From positions 33,141 to 97,140 of the forward strand of contig JASFBA010000103.1 of NCBI GenBank assembly GCA_036172265.1: 64,000 nucleotides of DNA, read 5' to 3'. The notes under the pieces are model-generated. The model had not been told where the DNA came from and searched no databases. It saw only the letters and a program-made list of their open reading frames with translations. The translations under genes were made by a program, and so were the position numbers. Source of the DNA: JASFBA01 sp036172265 (GTDB lineage Bacteria; Chloroflexota; Chloroflexia; DTKN01). Shown piece by piece: positions 49,303 through 56,628 of this stretch. Position 1 is the first letter of the stretch, and each line of letters opens with the position of its first letter.

Positions 49303-50175
49303 ATGGACGACTACTGGATGCGCAGTGATGCGCCGCTCACGGCGGAAGAGTGGGCCCGCCTGGATGAACTGGTGGTTCAGACGGCCCGCAGGATGCTGGT
49401 GGGACGGCGTTTCCTTTCGCTCTGCGGTCCCCTGGGAGCCGGGGTGCAGACGGTGGCACTGGATACCTACGCCTGGAGCAAGGGTTGCATCCACTACGAA
49501 GGCACCGATCCCTGCACCCATGAGGCCTGCGCGGCTGGCTGTGAGCCGATTTCCCTCACCGGGCGGCGGCACCTGGCCCTGCCCCTCTTACACAAAGATT
49601 TCAGCCTCTCCTGGCGTGACATCGCCACCGCTCGGCAAAGCGGTATCCCGCTGGACCTTTTCCCGGCCGCCGGGGCCGCCGCTGCCGTGGCTGTGGCCGA
49701 GGACGAACTGATCTTTTACGGCAGCGAGCCCCACGGTCTCCCCGGCCTCCTTACCACCGCCGGCCAAAAGGTTCCCTTGGCCGATTGGGGTAAACCGGAA
49801 GCCCCCTTCAAGAACGTGGCCGCGGCCCGCGAGGTCTTGCTCAAAGGTGGCTTCTACGGCCCCTATGCCCTCGTCCTCAGCACAGACCTATATACTACCG
49901 TTCAGCGCATCATGCCCAACACCGGCCGGCTAGAGGTCCAGTTCCTGGCCGACCTGGCCACGGCCGGCGTCTTCCAGGCCCCTATGCTTTTCCCGCAGAC
50001 CGGCTTCCTTCTCTCGGTAGGAGCGGAGAATATGGACCTGGTCGTGGCTCAGGACCTGGTCACGGCCTACATGGGTCCTGACCATATGAACTACCTCTTT
50101 CGTGTCCTGGAGAGCGTGGTCCTGCGCATCAAGCAGCCGGAGGCCATCTGCTTGCTCAAAGCCCAGGAGGGCTGA
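49303..50175 (+). CDS. family 1 encapsulin shell protein
   Basis: 290 residues with the HK97-like encapsulin pattern: APLTAEEWARLDE N-terminal arm, GPLGAGVQTV, GFYGPYALVLSTDLYT, GFLLSVGAENMDLVVAQDLVTAYMG split over ~234-257, and the C-terminal VLRIKQPEAICLL. It self-assembles into an icosahedral protein compartment. Unusually, residues 62-80 hold four cysteines in a C-x8-C-x4-C-x3-C array within the segment corresponding to the extended E-loop, absent from well-studied encapsulins as far as I know. The array could bind a metal. The preceding gene encodes a cargo with a loading peptide, confirming the system. SD AAGGAGG. Confidence 0.93.
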   Translation: MDDYWMRSDAPLTAEEWARLDELVVQTARRMLVGRRFLSLCGPLGAGVQTVALDTYAWSKGCIHYEGTDPCTHEACAAGCEPISLTGRRHLALPLLHKDFSLSWRDIATARQSGIPLDLFPAAGAAAAVAVAEDELIFYGSEPHGLPGLLTTAGQKVPLADWGKPEAPFKNVAAAREVLLKGGFYGPYALVLSTDLYTTVQRIMPNTGRLEVQFLADLATAGVFQAPMLFPQTGFLLSVGAENMDLVVAQDLVTAYMGPDHMNYLFRVLESVVLRIKQPEAICLLKAQEG

Positions 50176-51377
50176 TGCGTTACGTCATTGTGGGGAACGG
50201 GGCTGCGGCGGCCACGGCCGTCGAGACCCTGACCGAGGTTGACCCGAAAGCCTCCATCGAAGTCTACGGCGAGGAGCCCTACTGGGCTTACCGCCGGCCG
50301 CAGTTGCCCGAGTTCCTGGCCGGCGGGGTGGAGGTGGAGAAGATCCTCATCCACCCGCCGGCCTGGTACAAGGAACGTGGCGTCTCCGTCCAGCGCGGCG
50401 TTCGAGTAGAAGCCCTGGAACCTTCCGCCGGAACAATCCGCCTGGCCGACGACCGGACGGTGCCCTATGACCGGCTCCTCCTGGCCACTGGGGCGGCCTC
50501 TTTCATCCCACCCCTGACCGGTGTGGACCTTGAGGGCGTCTTTTCCCTGCGCACTCTGGACGATGCCCGTTCCATCCGTACCTACGCCCAGAATTGCCGC
50601 CGGGCCGTCGTCCTGGGCGGAGGCCTTCTGGGGTTGGAAGCCGCACGGGCCCTGCGCACTCTGGGGCTGGAAGTTGTCGTCGTCGAGGTCTACGGCTGGC
50701 TCCTGCCGCGACAACTGGACCGGCCCGGCGGGGAGATCCTGGGCAGCATCATCGCCGGCATGGGCATCCAGGTCCTCACCGGCTCGGCCACCGAGTGCCT
50801 CGCCGGGCGGGACGGCCGCGTCTCCGGATTGCGCCTGGAGGATGGCCGGGAGGTCGAAGGTGAAATGGTGCTCATTTCGGCTGGCGTGCGTCCGCGGGTG
50901 GAACTGGCCCGACAGGCCGGCCTGGCGGTGAACCGGGGCATCGCCGTGGACAGCCGCCTGCGCACCACCGCCGAGGGCATCTACGCCGCCGGCGACTGCG
51001 CCGAGTTCGAAGGCCGCGTCTACGGCATCCTCCCGGCCGCCTGGGAGCAGGCCCGTGCTGCCGCCCAGAACATGGCCGGCCAGGAAACGCTCTACTCAGG
51101 CACCATCCCCTCCACGACGCTCAAGGTGGTCGGCGTGGACCTGACCTCCATCGGCGAGGTCCAACCCACCGGCGACGGCTTTGTGGAACTGCGGCGGAGC
51201 GAACCGGAGGCCGGCCGTTACGTCAAACTGGTCCTGCGTGAGGGCCGGCTGGTGGGAGCCATCCTTCTGGGAGAACGGAGGCGGGTGCGCCTCTTCAACC
51301 GCCTGATCGCCAAGCAAGCCGATGTTTCGGCCTATGCCGAGCGCCTGCTGGAGCCCGATTTCGAGCCGTCCGGGTAG
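50175..51377 (+). CDS. FAD/NAD(P)H oxidoreductase of the encapsulin operon
   Basis: 400 residues, related to rubredoxin/nitrite reductase-type flavoproteins. FAD-binding starts with MRYVIVGNGAAAA, with LLLATGAASFIPP; the NAD(P)H fold has VVLGGGLLGLEAARAL; the C-terminal FAD motif is GIYAAGDCAE. It overlaps the shell gene stop (TGATG), so it is tightly coupled. It may supply electrons to reduce and release stored iron, or to reduce peroxide at ferritin sites; this is inference. No loading peptide is visible at its C-terminus. Confidence 0.9.
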   Translation: MRYVIVGNGAAAATAVETLTEVDPKASIEVYGEEPYWAYRRPQLPEFLAGGVEVEKILIHPPAWYKERGVSVQRGVRVEALEPSAGTIRLADDRTVPYDRLLLATGAASFIPPLTGVDLEGVFSLRTLDDARSIRTYAQNCRRAVVLGGGLLGLEAARALRTLGLEVVVVEVYGWLLPRQLDRPGGEILGSIIAGMGIQVLTGSATECLAGRDGRVSGLRLEDGREVEGEMVLISAGVRPRVELARQAGLAVNRGIAVDSRLRTTAEGIYAAGDCAEFEGRVYGILPAAWEQARAAAQNMAGQETLYSGTIPSTTLKVVGVDLTSIGEVQPTGDGFVELRRSEPEAGRYVKLVLREGRLVGAILLGERRRVRLFNRLIAKQADVSAYAERLLEPDFEPSG

Positions 51378-51386
51378 GAGGTCGCT

Positions 51387-51599
51387 ATGGAAAAAGGCCT
51401 TTCAGATATGACCCTACAGGAGGCGTGGGAACTGGCCATTCGGCGTGAACAGGAAGCCCAGGCGCTCTACCGGGCCCTGGCGGAAAAGGCTACCGACGCC
51501 GGCGAACGGGAACTTTTCCTCTTCCTCCTGGAGCAGGAAAAGGGCCACGAAACGCGCCTGCAGGATGAATACGACCGGGCCTTCCGGCAGGAGTGGTAA
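51387..51599 (+). CDS. half-ferritin (rubrerythrin-like) small protein
   Basis: 70 residues forming one helical hairpin. Glu21/Glu23 (REQEAQALYRAL) and Glu51-x-x-His54 (EQEKGHETRL) give half of a di-iron site, so an active site needs a dimer, as in encapsulated ferritin EncFtn. It has no encapsulin-loading tail (ends FRQEW). It is the fourth gene of the encapsulin operon, ten bases after the oxidoreductase. Confidence 0.82.
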   Translation: MEKGLSDMTLQEAWELAIRREQEAQALYRALAEKATDAGERELFLFLLEQEKGHETRLQDEYDRAFRQEW

Positions 51600-51607
51600 C
51601 CTTCAGG

Positions 51608-52993
51608 ATGACCGAAGAAGAAGTACTGGCGTGGATCGGGGGCGGGGAGGAACCGGCCCTGGCCTTTTTCCCGGCGCGCTTCCGGCCCAGGGCCTTGGCC
51701 GAGACTCTGGTCGCTATGGCCAACGACCGCGGCGGTCACATCCTCCTGGGGGTACGAGGGCAGCGACGCGGCCAGGTGGAAGGACTGGGTTCGGTCGAGG
51801 AAGCCCTGGCTCGGCTTCAGGAAGCCGCCCAGGAATGTACACCACCTCTAACCCTCCCTCGTCCGGCGGTAGTCTCCCTCCAGGGACGGGCCGTCCTGGT
51901 GGTAGAAGTGCCGGCCGGCCTGCCCTATGTCTACCACCACCGGGGCCTCTACCTGCGGCGTTCGTCCCAAGGCAACGTCCCTTTGAGTCCATCGGAACTC
52001 CGGAGCCTGCTCCTGGAGCGGAGTGAGGAGGGCTTTGAGCGTCTGGTGCCGGTCGGTGCCTCCCTGGATGACCTGGACATGGGTCGAATCGACGATTATA
52101 CAGCCCAACTCCGTCTTCTGCCGGTGGATGGACTGCAACTCTTGCGCGAACGCGGCTGTCTGGCCGAGGTGGACGGGGAACTGCGCCCAACATATGCCGG
52201 CCTGCTCCTTTTCGGGCACAACCCTCAGGCCTTTCTTCCCCAGGCGCGCCTCCTCCTGGCCCGTTACCCAGGCACTTCTTCCACCGAAGAGCCGTTGCGG
52301 GAAGAGGCCGGCGGCACCCTTCCGGAGCAACTTCGCCAGGCCGAAGCCTTCCTGCAAGCCCATATGCGCCGGGGACGCTTCCGGATCGAGGAGGAACGGG
52401 TCGAGGTTACCGAGTATCCGCTGGAGGCGGTACATGAAGCCCTGGTCAACGCTGTGGCCCACCGGGACTATAGCGTACAGGGCGATATGGTCCGAGTACT
52501 TATGTTCCGCGATCGCCTCGAAATCTATAGTCCCGGCCGACTCCCCGGTCCGGTCACGGTGGAAAATATCCGCCAGGAGCGGTTTCTGCGCAATCCGGCC
52601 CTCGCCCGGGTGCTGGCCGAGATGAGCCTGCTCCGGCAGGTGGGGTATGGGATGTCCTGCATCTTTGCCCGGATGGAGGAAGCCCACTTGCCCGCGCCGG
52701 AGTTGCGTGAAACGCGGGCCGGGTTCCTCCTTACCTTCTACGGGCCGGGCAGCCTGGCTCCAGGCGAAATCCCGACCGATCCCCAGGCGTTGGCCCGCCT
52801 GGGGCTGAACGAGCGCCAGGTGCAGGCCCTCCTTTACACGGCCGAAAGAGGGCGCATCACCAGCCGTGAACTCCAGGAACTCTGTCCGGAAGTCAGCGGG
52901 GAGACATTGCGGCGCGATCTGGCCGATCTGATCTCCCGGGGCCTGCTCCTGAAGATCGGCGAACGGCGGGCGACGTACTATATTTTGAAATAA
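51608..52993 (+). CDS. AlbA_2/HATPase-type regulator
   Basis: 461 residues. Residues ~1-130 form an AlbA_2/Schlafen-like domain (LVAMANDRGGHILLGV), ~270-390 a GHKL ATP-binding domain with HEALVNAVAHRDYS, and the C-terminus (~395-461) a winged helix (NERQVQALLYTAERGRITSR). Such proteins are usually annotated as putative transcriptional regulators or RNA-binding ATPases. It begins at the end of the half-ferritin gene; ATG 51608 is chosen, GTG 51593 overlaps. A role in regulating the encapsulin operon is only suggested by position. Confidence 0.82.
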   Translation: MTEEEVLAWIGGGEEPALAFFPARFRPRALAETLVAMANDRGGHILLGVRGQRRGQVEGLGSVEEALARLQEAAQECTPPLTLPRPAVVSLQGRAVLVVEVPAGLPYVYHHRGLYLRRSSQGNVPLSPSELRSLLLERSEEGFERLVPVGASLDDLDMGRIDDYTAQLRLLPVDGLQLLRERGCLAEVDGELRPTYAGLLLFGHNPQAFLPQARLLLARYPGTSSTEEPLREEAGGTLPEQLRQAEAFLQAHMRRGRFRIEEERVEVTEYPLEAVHEALVNAVAHRDYSVQGDMVRVLMFRDRLEIYSPGRLPGPVTVENIRQERFLRNPALARVLAEMSLLRQVGYGMSCIFARMEEAHLPAPELRETRAGFLLTFYGPGSLAPGEIPTDPQALARLGLNERQVQALLYTAERGRITSRELQELCPEVSGETLRRDLADLISRGLLLKIGERRATYYILK

Positions 52994-53002
52994 GAGGGAA
53001 CC

Positions 53003-53506
53003 GTGTCGAAGCAGGACTTCGGGCGAATACTGCTGCTGGGATGGCTGATCCTGCTGATGGGGTGCAGCACGGCGAGTGCGGCCCGGCGGGGACAGGTGGC
53101 TCCGGATTTTTCTCTGGAGACATTGACCGGGGAGACGTTGCGCTTGAGCGATTTTCGCGGACAGCCGGTCCTCCTGAACTTTTGGAACTCCTGGTGTCCC
53201 CCCTGCCGGACAGAGATGCCCGAACTCCAGCGGGTGCAAGAAACGCCGGGCGACCAGGTGGTTATCCTGGGCGTAAACCTGCTCTACCAGGAGGACCGCC
53301 TGGAGGATGTCCACGCTTTTGTCCGGGAGCAGGGCCTGACCTTTCCCATCCTCCTGGATCGCGACGGCCGGGTGGTTACGGACTATCGCGTCATTTCCCT
53401 CCCGACCAGTTTTTTCATAGATGCCGAGGGCAAGATTTACCTAGTCCAGGTCGGTCCAATGACCCGACCCTTTATTGAAGGCATCCTGCGGGAGATGGGC
53501 AGATGA
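53003..53506 (+). CDS. TlpA-like thiol-disulfide lipoprotein
   Basis: 167 residues. The N-terminus is a lipoprotein signal (LILLMGCSTAS with lipobox Cys21). The thioredoxin fold has the active site FWNSWCPPCRTEMPEL and the cis-Pro segment LPTSFFIDAEG. It probably reduces or oxidises extracytoplasmic thiols at the membrane surface, as in cytochrome c maturation. The GTG start has GAGGGA upstream. Its stop overlaps the MNT gene start. Confidence 0.92.
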   Translation: MSKQDFGRILLLGWLILLMGCSTASAARRGQVAPDFSLETLTGETLRLSDFRGQPVLLNFWNSWCPPCRTEMPELQRVQETPGDQVVILGVNLLYQEDRLEDVHAFVREQGLTFPILLDRDGRVVTDYRVISLPTSFFIDAEGKIYLVQVGPMTRPFIEGILREMGR

Positions 53507-53850
53507 GGTTGGCCGAATGGCGTCGGCGCCAGGAGGAACGGAGGAGAGCGCTGGAAAAGGCGCTCCCGGACGTCGTCGCCCAGTTGCAGGCCCTGGGGGC
53601 TCGTAAGGTCATCCTCTTCGGCTCGCTGGTCCGAGGCGAAATCGGGCCCCATAGCGACCTGGACCTGATCGTTATCCTGCCCTCCACCTGTAGTGGCCGG
53701 GTCTGGATGCGCCGCATTTACGCCGAGGTGGACCGTCGGATCGCCGGGGACATTCTGGCCTATACGGAGGACGAGTTCCGGGAGGTTCTGGAGCACAGCA
53801 CTTTCCTGCGACGGGCGGTGAATGAAGGGAGGGTGGTCTATGAAGCGTGA
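53503..53850 (+). CDS. MNT-type nucleotidyltransferase (second pair)
   Basis: 115 residues with the polymerase-beta motif FGSLVRGEIGPHSDLDLIV and a third Asp in AGDILAYTEDE. It overlaps TlpA by four bases and the HEPN gene by 11 bases, forming the second MNT-HEPN pair in the window. It is not a close copy of the 41190-41516 gene. Confidence 0.9.
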   Translation: MRLAEWRRRQEERRRALEKALPDVVAQLQALGARKVILFGSLVRGEIGPHSDLDLIVILPSTCSGRVWMRRIYAEVDRRIAGDILAYTEDEFREVLEHSTFLRRAVNEGRVVYEA

Positions 53851-54256
53851 TTCCCGAGCCGAGGCCGAGCGTTGGCTGGTTCAGGCCCGCGATGAGTTCG
53901 AGGATGCCGATGCCCTGCGTCGTCGCCGGCGCTACTACCTGGCCCTCTTTCACTTTCAGCAAGCGGCCGAGAAGGCGCTCAAAGCATTCCTTTACCTGAC
54001 CTACCCTTTTGAGGAAGTTTTCTTCACCCATTCCCTCTACGAACTTCTGGAGATGGCCAAAACCGTGGCTCCTCGTTTCCAGAAGGTAGAGCGGGCGGCC
54101 CGGCTGGATCAGTACTATATCCCCACCCGTTACCCCAACGGATTGCCCGGCGGTGTCCCCTCCCGCTTCTACACCGATCCTGGGGAAGCCCGTGAAGCCA
54201 TGCGCCTGGCCCGAGCGGTACTCGAAATGGTGGAAGAGCATTTCCGGGCCGGATGA
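53840..54256 (+). CDS. HEPN-domain protein (second pair)
   Basis: 138 residues, all-helical. RRRRRYYLALFHFQQAAEKALKA near 28-50 is the HEPN core, and an LDQYYIPTRYPN segment near 92 matches the subgroup with an RX4-6Y-type motif. Partner of the preceding MNT protein; together a likely toxin-antitoxin or RNA-modifying module. The ATG at 53840 lies inside the MNT 3' end. Confidence 0.88.
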   Translation: MKRDSRAEAERWLVQARDEFEDADALRRRRRYYLALFHFQQAAEKALKAFLYLTYPFEEVFFTHSLYELLEMAKTVAPRFQKVERAARLDQYYIPTRYPNGLPGGVPSRFYTDPGEAREAMRLARAVLEMVEEHFRAG

Positions 54257-54400
54257 GGAAGCCATTTCCCCTGAACCGGCTTTTGCCGACCTGGAACGAC
54301 CCAGCAGGAGTCGCGCCTTTCCCATGCCTCTCTTCTTCCTGCCCTTCTTCCCCACTCTTCGCTTCGTGGCACCTCTTTGGGGCGTATGGGCAAACCGATG

Positions 54401-54429
54401 TTGACGGCTGGCCAAAGATAGGGTATCAT
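54401..54429 (+). promoter_or_regulatory. sigma-70-type promoter of prenyltransferase gene
   Basis: TTGACG (54401-54406), 17-base spacer, TATCAT (54424-54429), 47 bases before the GTG start. Confidence 0.7.
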
Positions 54430-54475
54430 AAGGCCGCTGTTTCAGACGGATGATTTCCAGTTTCAGGAGTACAGG

Positions 54476-55444
54476 GTGTTTCGTTTTTTGCTGTTTGGAG
54501 TGCGCCAAGGGATGGGCCAAATGCGAGGCGTTGCAGCCAAGGGTGGGCAGGTATTTCGGGACCTGCTCATCAGCATGAGGCCCAAGCAGTGGAGCAAAAA
54601 CGTCTTTGTCTTCGCCGGCCTGGTCTTTGCCGTGCGTCTGCTTGACCCCTATGCCGTAGCCGAGTCTCTGCTGGCCTTTGCTCTGTTCTGCATAGCCAGC
54701 AGCGCGGTCTATCTGATTAACGATGTGACAGACATCGAGCGCGACCGGGCCCACCCGGTCAAACGGAACCGCCCTCTAGCGGCAGGCCGTCTCCGCCCAG
54801 GCGTAGCCATAGCCACCGCGATCCTCCTGATCGCCATCGCGCTCCCGATGGCCTTCTGGCTGAACCCGCTTTTTGCGGCGATTCTGCTGGCTTACCTGCT
54901 CCTGATGGTGGCCTATTCCTTTTACTTCAAGAACGTCGTCATCCTGGATGTCCTTGCCATTGCCTTTGGCTTCGTCCTGCGGGCGGCCGGCGGGGCCGTC
55001 GCCATTCGGGTTTCCATCTCCCACTGGCTCTTTGTCTGCACCGTATTGCTGGCCCTTTTCCTCGGCTTGGCCAAACGGCGCCATGAACTCCTCCTGCTGG
55101 AGCAGAATGCCGGTTCCCACCGCCATATCCTCAGCCAGTATTCTCCAGCCCTTCTGGAGGAGTTGCTTTCCATCGTCGCTGCCAGCACGCTGATCGCCTA
55201 TTCCCTCTATACCTTTTACGGGCCGAACCCGAGATGGCTGACCTCGGAGTATGTACACCATATCCCCTATATGATGCTGACCATTCCCTTTGTCATCTAC
55301 GCGATCTTTCGTTACCTCTTCCTGGTCTATCAGAAGAACAAAGGGGGCAGCCCGGAGGAGATCCTTCTGGGAGACCTTCCTTTCCTAATCAACCTAGTGC
55401 TCTGGGGAATCTCCGTGCTGGCGATACTTTATGTCCTACGGTGA
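54476..55444 (+). CDS. UbiA-family prenyltransferase, DPPR synthase-like
   Basis: 322 residues, about nine membrane helices. The first Asp-rich motif is NDVTDIERDRAHP near 82, and LRAAGGAVAIRV follows the second site region (ILDVLAIAFG). The start RPKQWSKNVFVFAGL is typical of decaprenyl-phosphate phosphoribosyltransferases and related enzymes that move a sugar phosphate or prenyl group at the membrane. The second Asp motif is less clear. GTG start; GGAG seven bases upstream. Confidence 0.87.
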   Translation: MFRFLLFGVRQGMGQMRGVAAKGGQVFRDLLISMRPKQWSKNVFVFAGLVFAVRLLDPYAVAESLLAFALFCIASSAVYLINDVTDIERDRAHPVKRNRPLAAGRLRPGVAIATAILLIAIALPMAFWLNPLFAAILLAYLLLMVAYSFYFKNVVILDVLAIAFGFVLRAAGGAVAIRVSISHWLFVCTVLLALFLGLAKRRHELLLLEQNAGSHRHILSQYSPALLEELLSIVAASTLIAYSLYTFYGPNPRWLTSEYVHHIPYMMLTIPFVIYAIFRYLFLVYQKNKGGSPEEILLGDLPFLINLVLWGISVLAILYVLR

Positions 55445-55510
55445 GTTCGGTGTCACCTTTCCTGGGAAACCGGTTCAGGCGAATTCTTCAGGATAGAGGT
55501 GCCCGGTCTT

Positions 55511-55537
55511 GTGGGGGCGGGGGAACCCCGCCCCTAC
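55511..55537. repeat. GC-rich dispersed palindrome, copy g
   Basis: GTGGGGGCGGGGGAACCCCG with CCCCTAC; a good copy of the palindrome family in the gap before the Ehr-like operon. Confidence 0.6.
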
Positions 55538-55563
55538 GGGCGGTATACGAGGGGCAATCCTAG

Positions 55564-56628
55564 ATGGGGTATTTGTTCTCCCTGGGGCCGTTTTACCCAG
55601 GATGGCCCGGAGGATTGCGGCTGGACCTGGAGGTTGAGGACGGCATCGTTCAGCGGGCCCGGGCGGAAGTGTTGTTCCCCCCTTCTCCTGCGCCGGAAGT
55701 CTGGGCCGGACTCCAGCCGAAGGAGGCCCTGGTCCAGGTGGAACGGCTGTGTGCCGCTTCCTCCTGGGCGCATAGCCTGGCCTTTTGCCAGGCCCTGGAG
55801 GCTTTGGCCGGGGTGGAGGTGCCGGAACGGGCCCGTTTCCTGCGCCTGCTCCTGGCCGAACTGGAGCGCATCATAGCCCATCTGTGGACGGCGGGGAGGA
55901 TTCTGCACCTGGCCGGCCTTCCTGAGGCCGCGTTGAGGCTGCTGGACCTGCGCGAGGAGGTGTTGGAGGTCTGGCGCGGCCTTACCGGACGACGTTTTTT
56001 CTCCGGCCTGAACGTCCCTGGCGGCCTGTGCCGGGACCTGGGAGGAGTGGAAGCGGTGGCCGAACTGGTGCAGCGAATCAAGGGGCCTCTGTACCACCTG
56101 GCCCATCGGGCGATTTCGGCCTACTCGGAGGTCGGCGTTCTCATAGGCAGCGGCCTCCTCACGAAAGAATTTGCCGAGGAGAATGGCATCAGCGGGCCGG
56201 TCGCCCGGGGCTCCGAACTATCCCAGGACCTGCGACGCGACCGGCCTTATGCGGCCTATGGGGAAATCCCCCCCGAGGTGGTGGTGCAGACCGGAGGAGA
56301 CACCTTTTCCCGCTGGGTGGTATTGTTGCTGGAGGCCTTTGAAAGCCTGCGTCTGCTGGAGCAAGCCGTAAAAGCGATGCCGACCGGGCCGGTCTGCGCT
56401 CCGGTGGCGGAGCGGTGGCCGGCTGGCGAGGCCCAGTCTCGGGTGGAAGCGCCGGGCGGGCGTCTGGGGATGCGGGTGGCGGTGGACGAAGCCGGCCGGC
56501 TGAGCGGCCTGTGGCGGACCACGCCCGGCACCGTGCATCTGGCGACACTTCCCCAGACGCTGGTTGGCCAGCGTTGGGAGATGGTGGGAGTCATCGTGGC
56601 TTCGTGGGGACTGGAGGTGGGCCGGTGA
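55564..56628 (+). CDS. NuoD/hydrogenase-large-subunit-like protein without NiFe cysteines
   Basis: 354 residues. The fold signature of complex I 49-kDa and hydrogenase large subunits is seen in RLCAASSWAHSLAF, LLLAELERIIAHLW, FFSGLNVPGGL and LLTKEFAEENG. The first NiFe motif (RxCGxC) is reduced to RLCAAS, and no C-terminal DPCxxC exists, so a NiFe centre cannot form. This matches energy-converting hydrogenase-related (Ehr) complexes. First gene of six; SD GAGGGG. It would couple to the membrane subunits through the small subunit at 60497. Confidence 0.85.
   Translation: MGYLFSLGPFYPGWPGGLRLDLEVEDGIVQRARAEVLFPPSPAPEVWAGLQPKEALVQVERLCAASSWAHSLAFCQALEALAGVEVPERARFLRLLLAELERIIAHLWTAGRILHLAGLPEAALRLLDLREEVLEVWRGLTGRRFFSGLNVPGGLCRDLGGVEAVAELVQRIKGPLYHLAHRAISAYSEVGVLIGSGLLTKEFAEENGISGPVARGSELSQDLRRDRPYAAYGEIPPEVVVQTGGDTFSRWVVLLLEAFESLRLLEQAVKAMPTGPVCAPVAERWPAGEAQSRVEAPGGRLGMRVAVDEAGRLSGLWRTTPGTVHLATLPQTLVGQRWEMVGVIVASWGLEVGR

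Noticed and set aside
49303..50175. DUF169-type protein reading of the Cys-containing gene
   Set aside because: The C-terminal two thirds match the encapsulin/HK97 pattern and the upstream gene ends in an encapsulin loading peptide.
55564..56628. NiFe hydrogenase large subunit
   Set aside because: The Ni-ligating cysteine pairs are missing at both ends, so an active hydrogenase is not supported.
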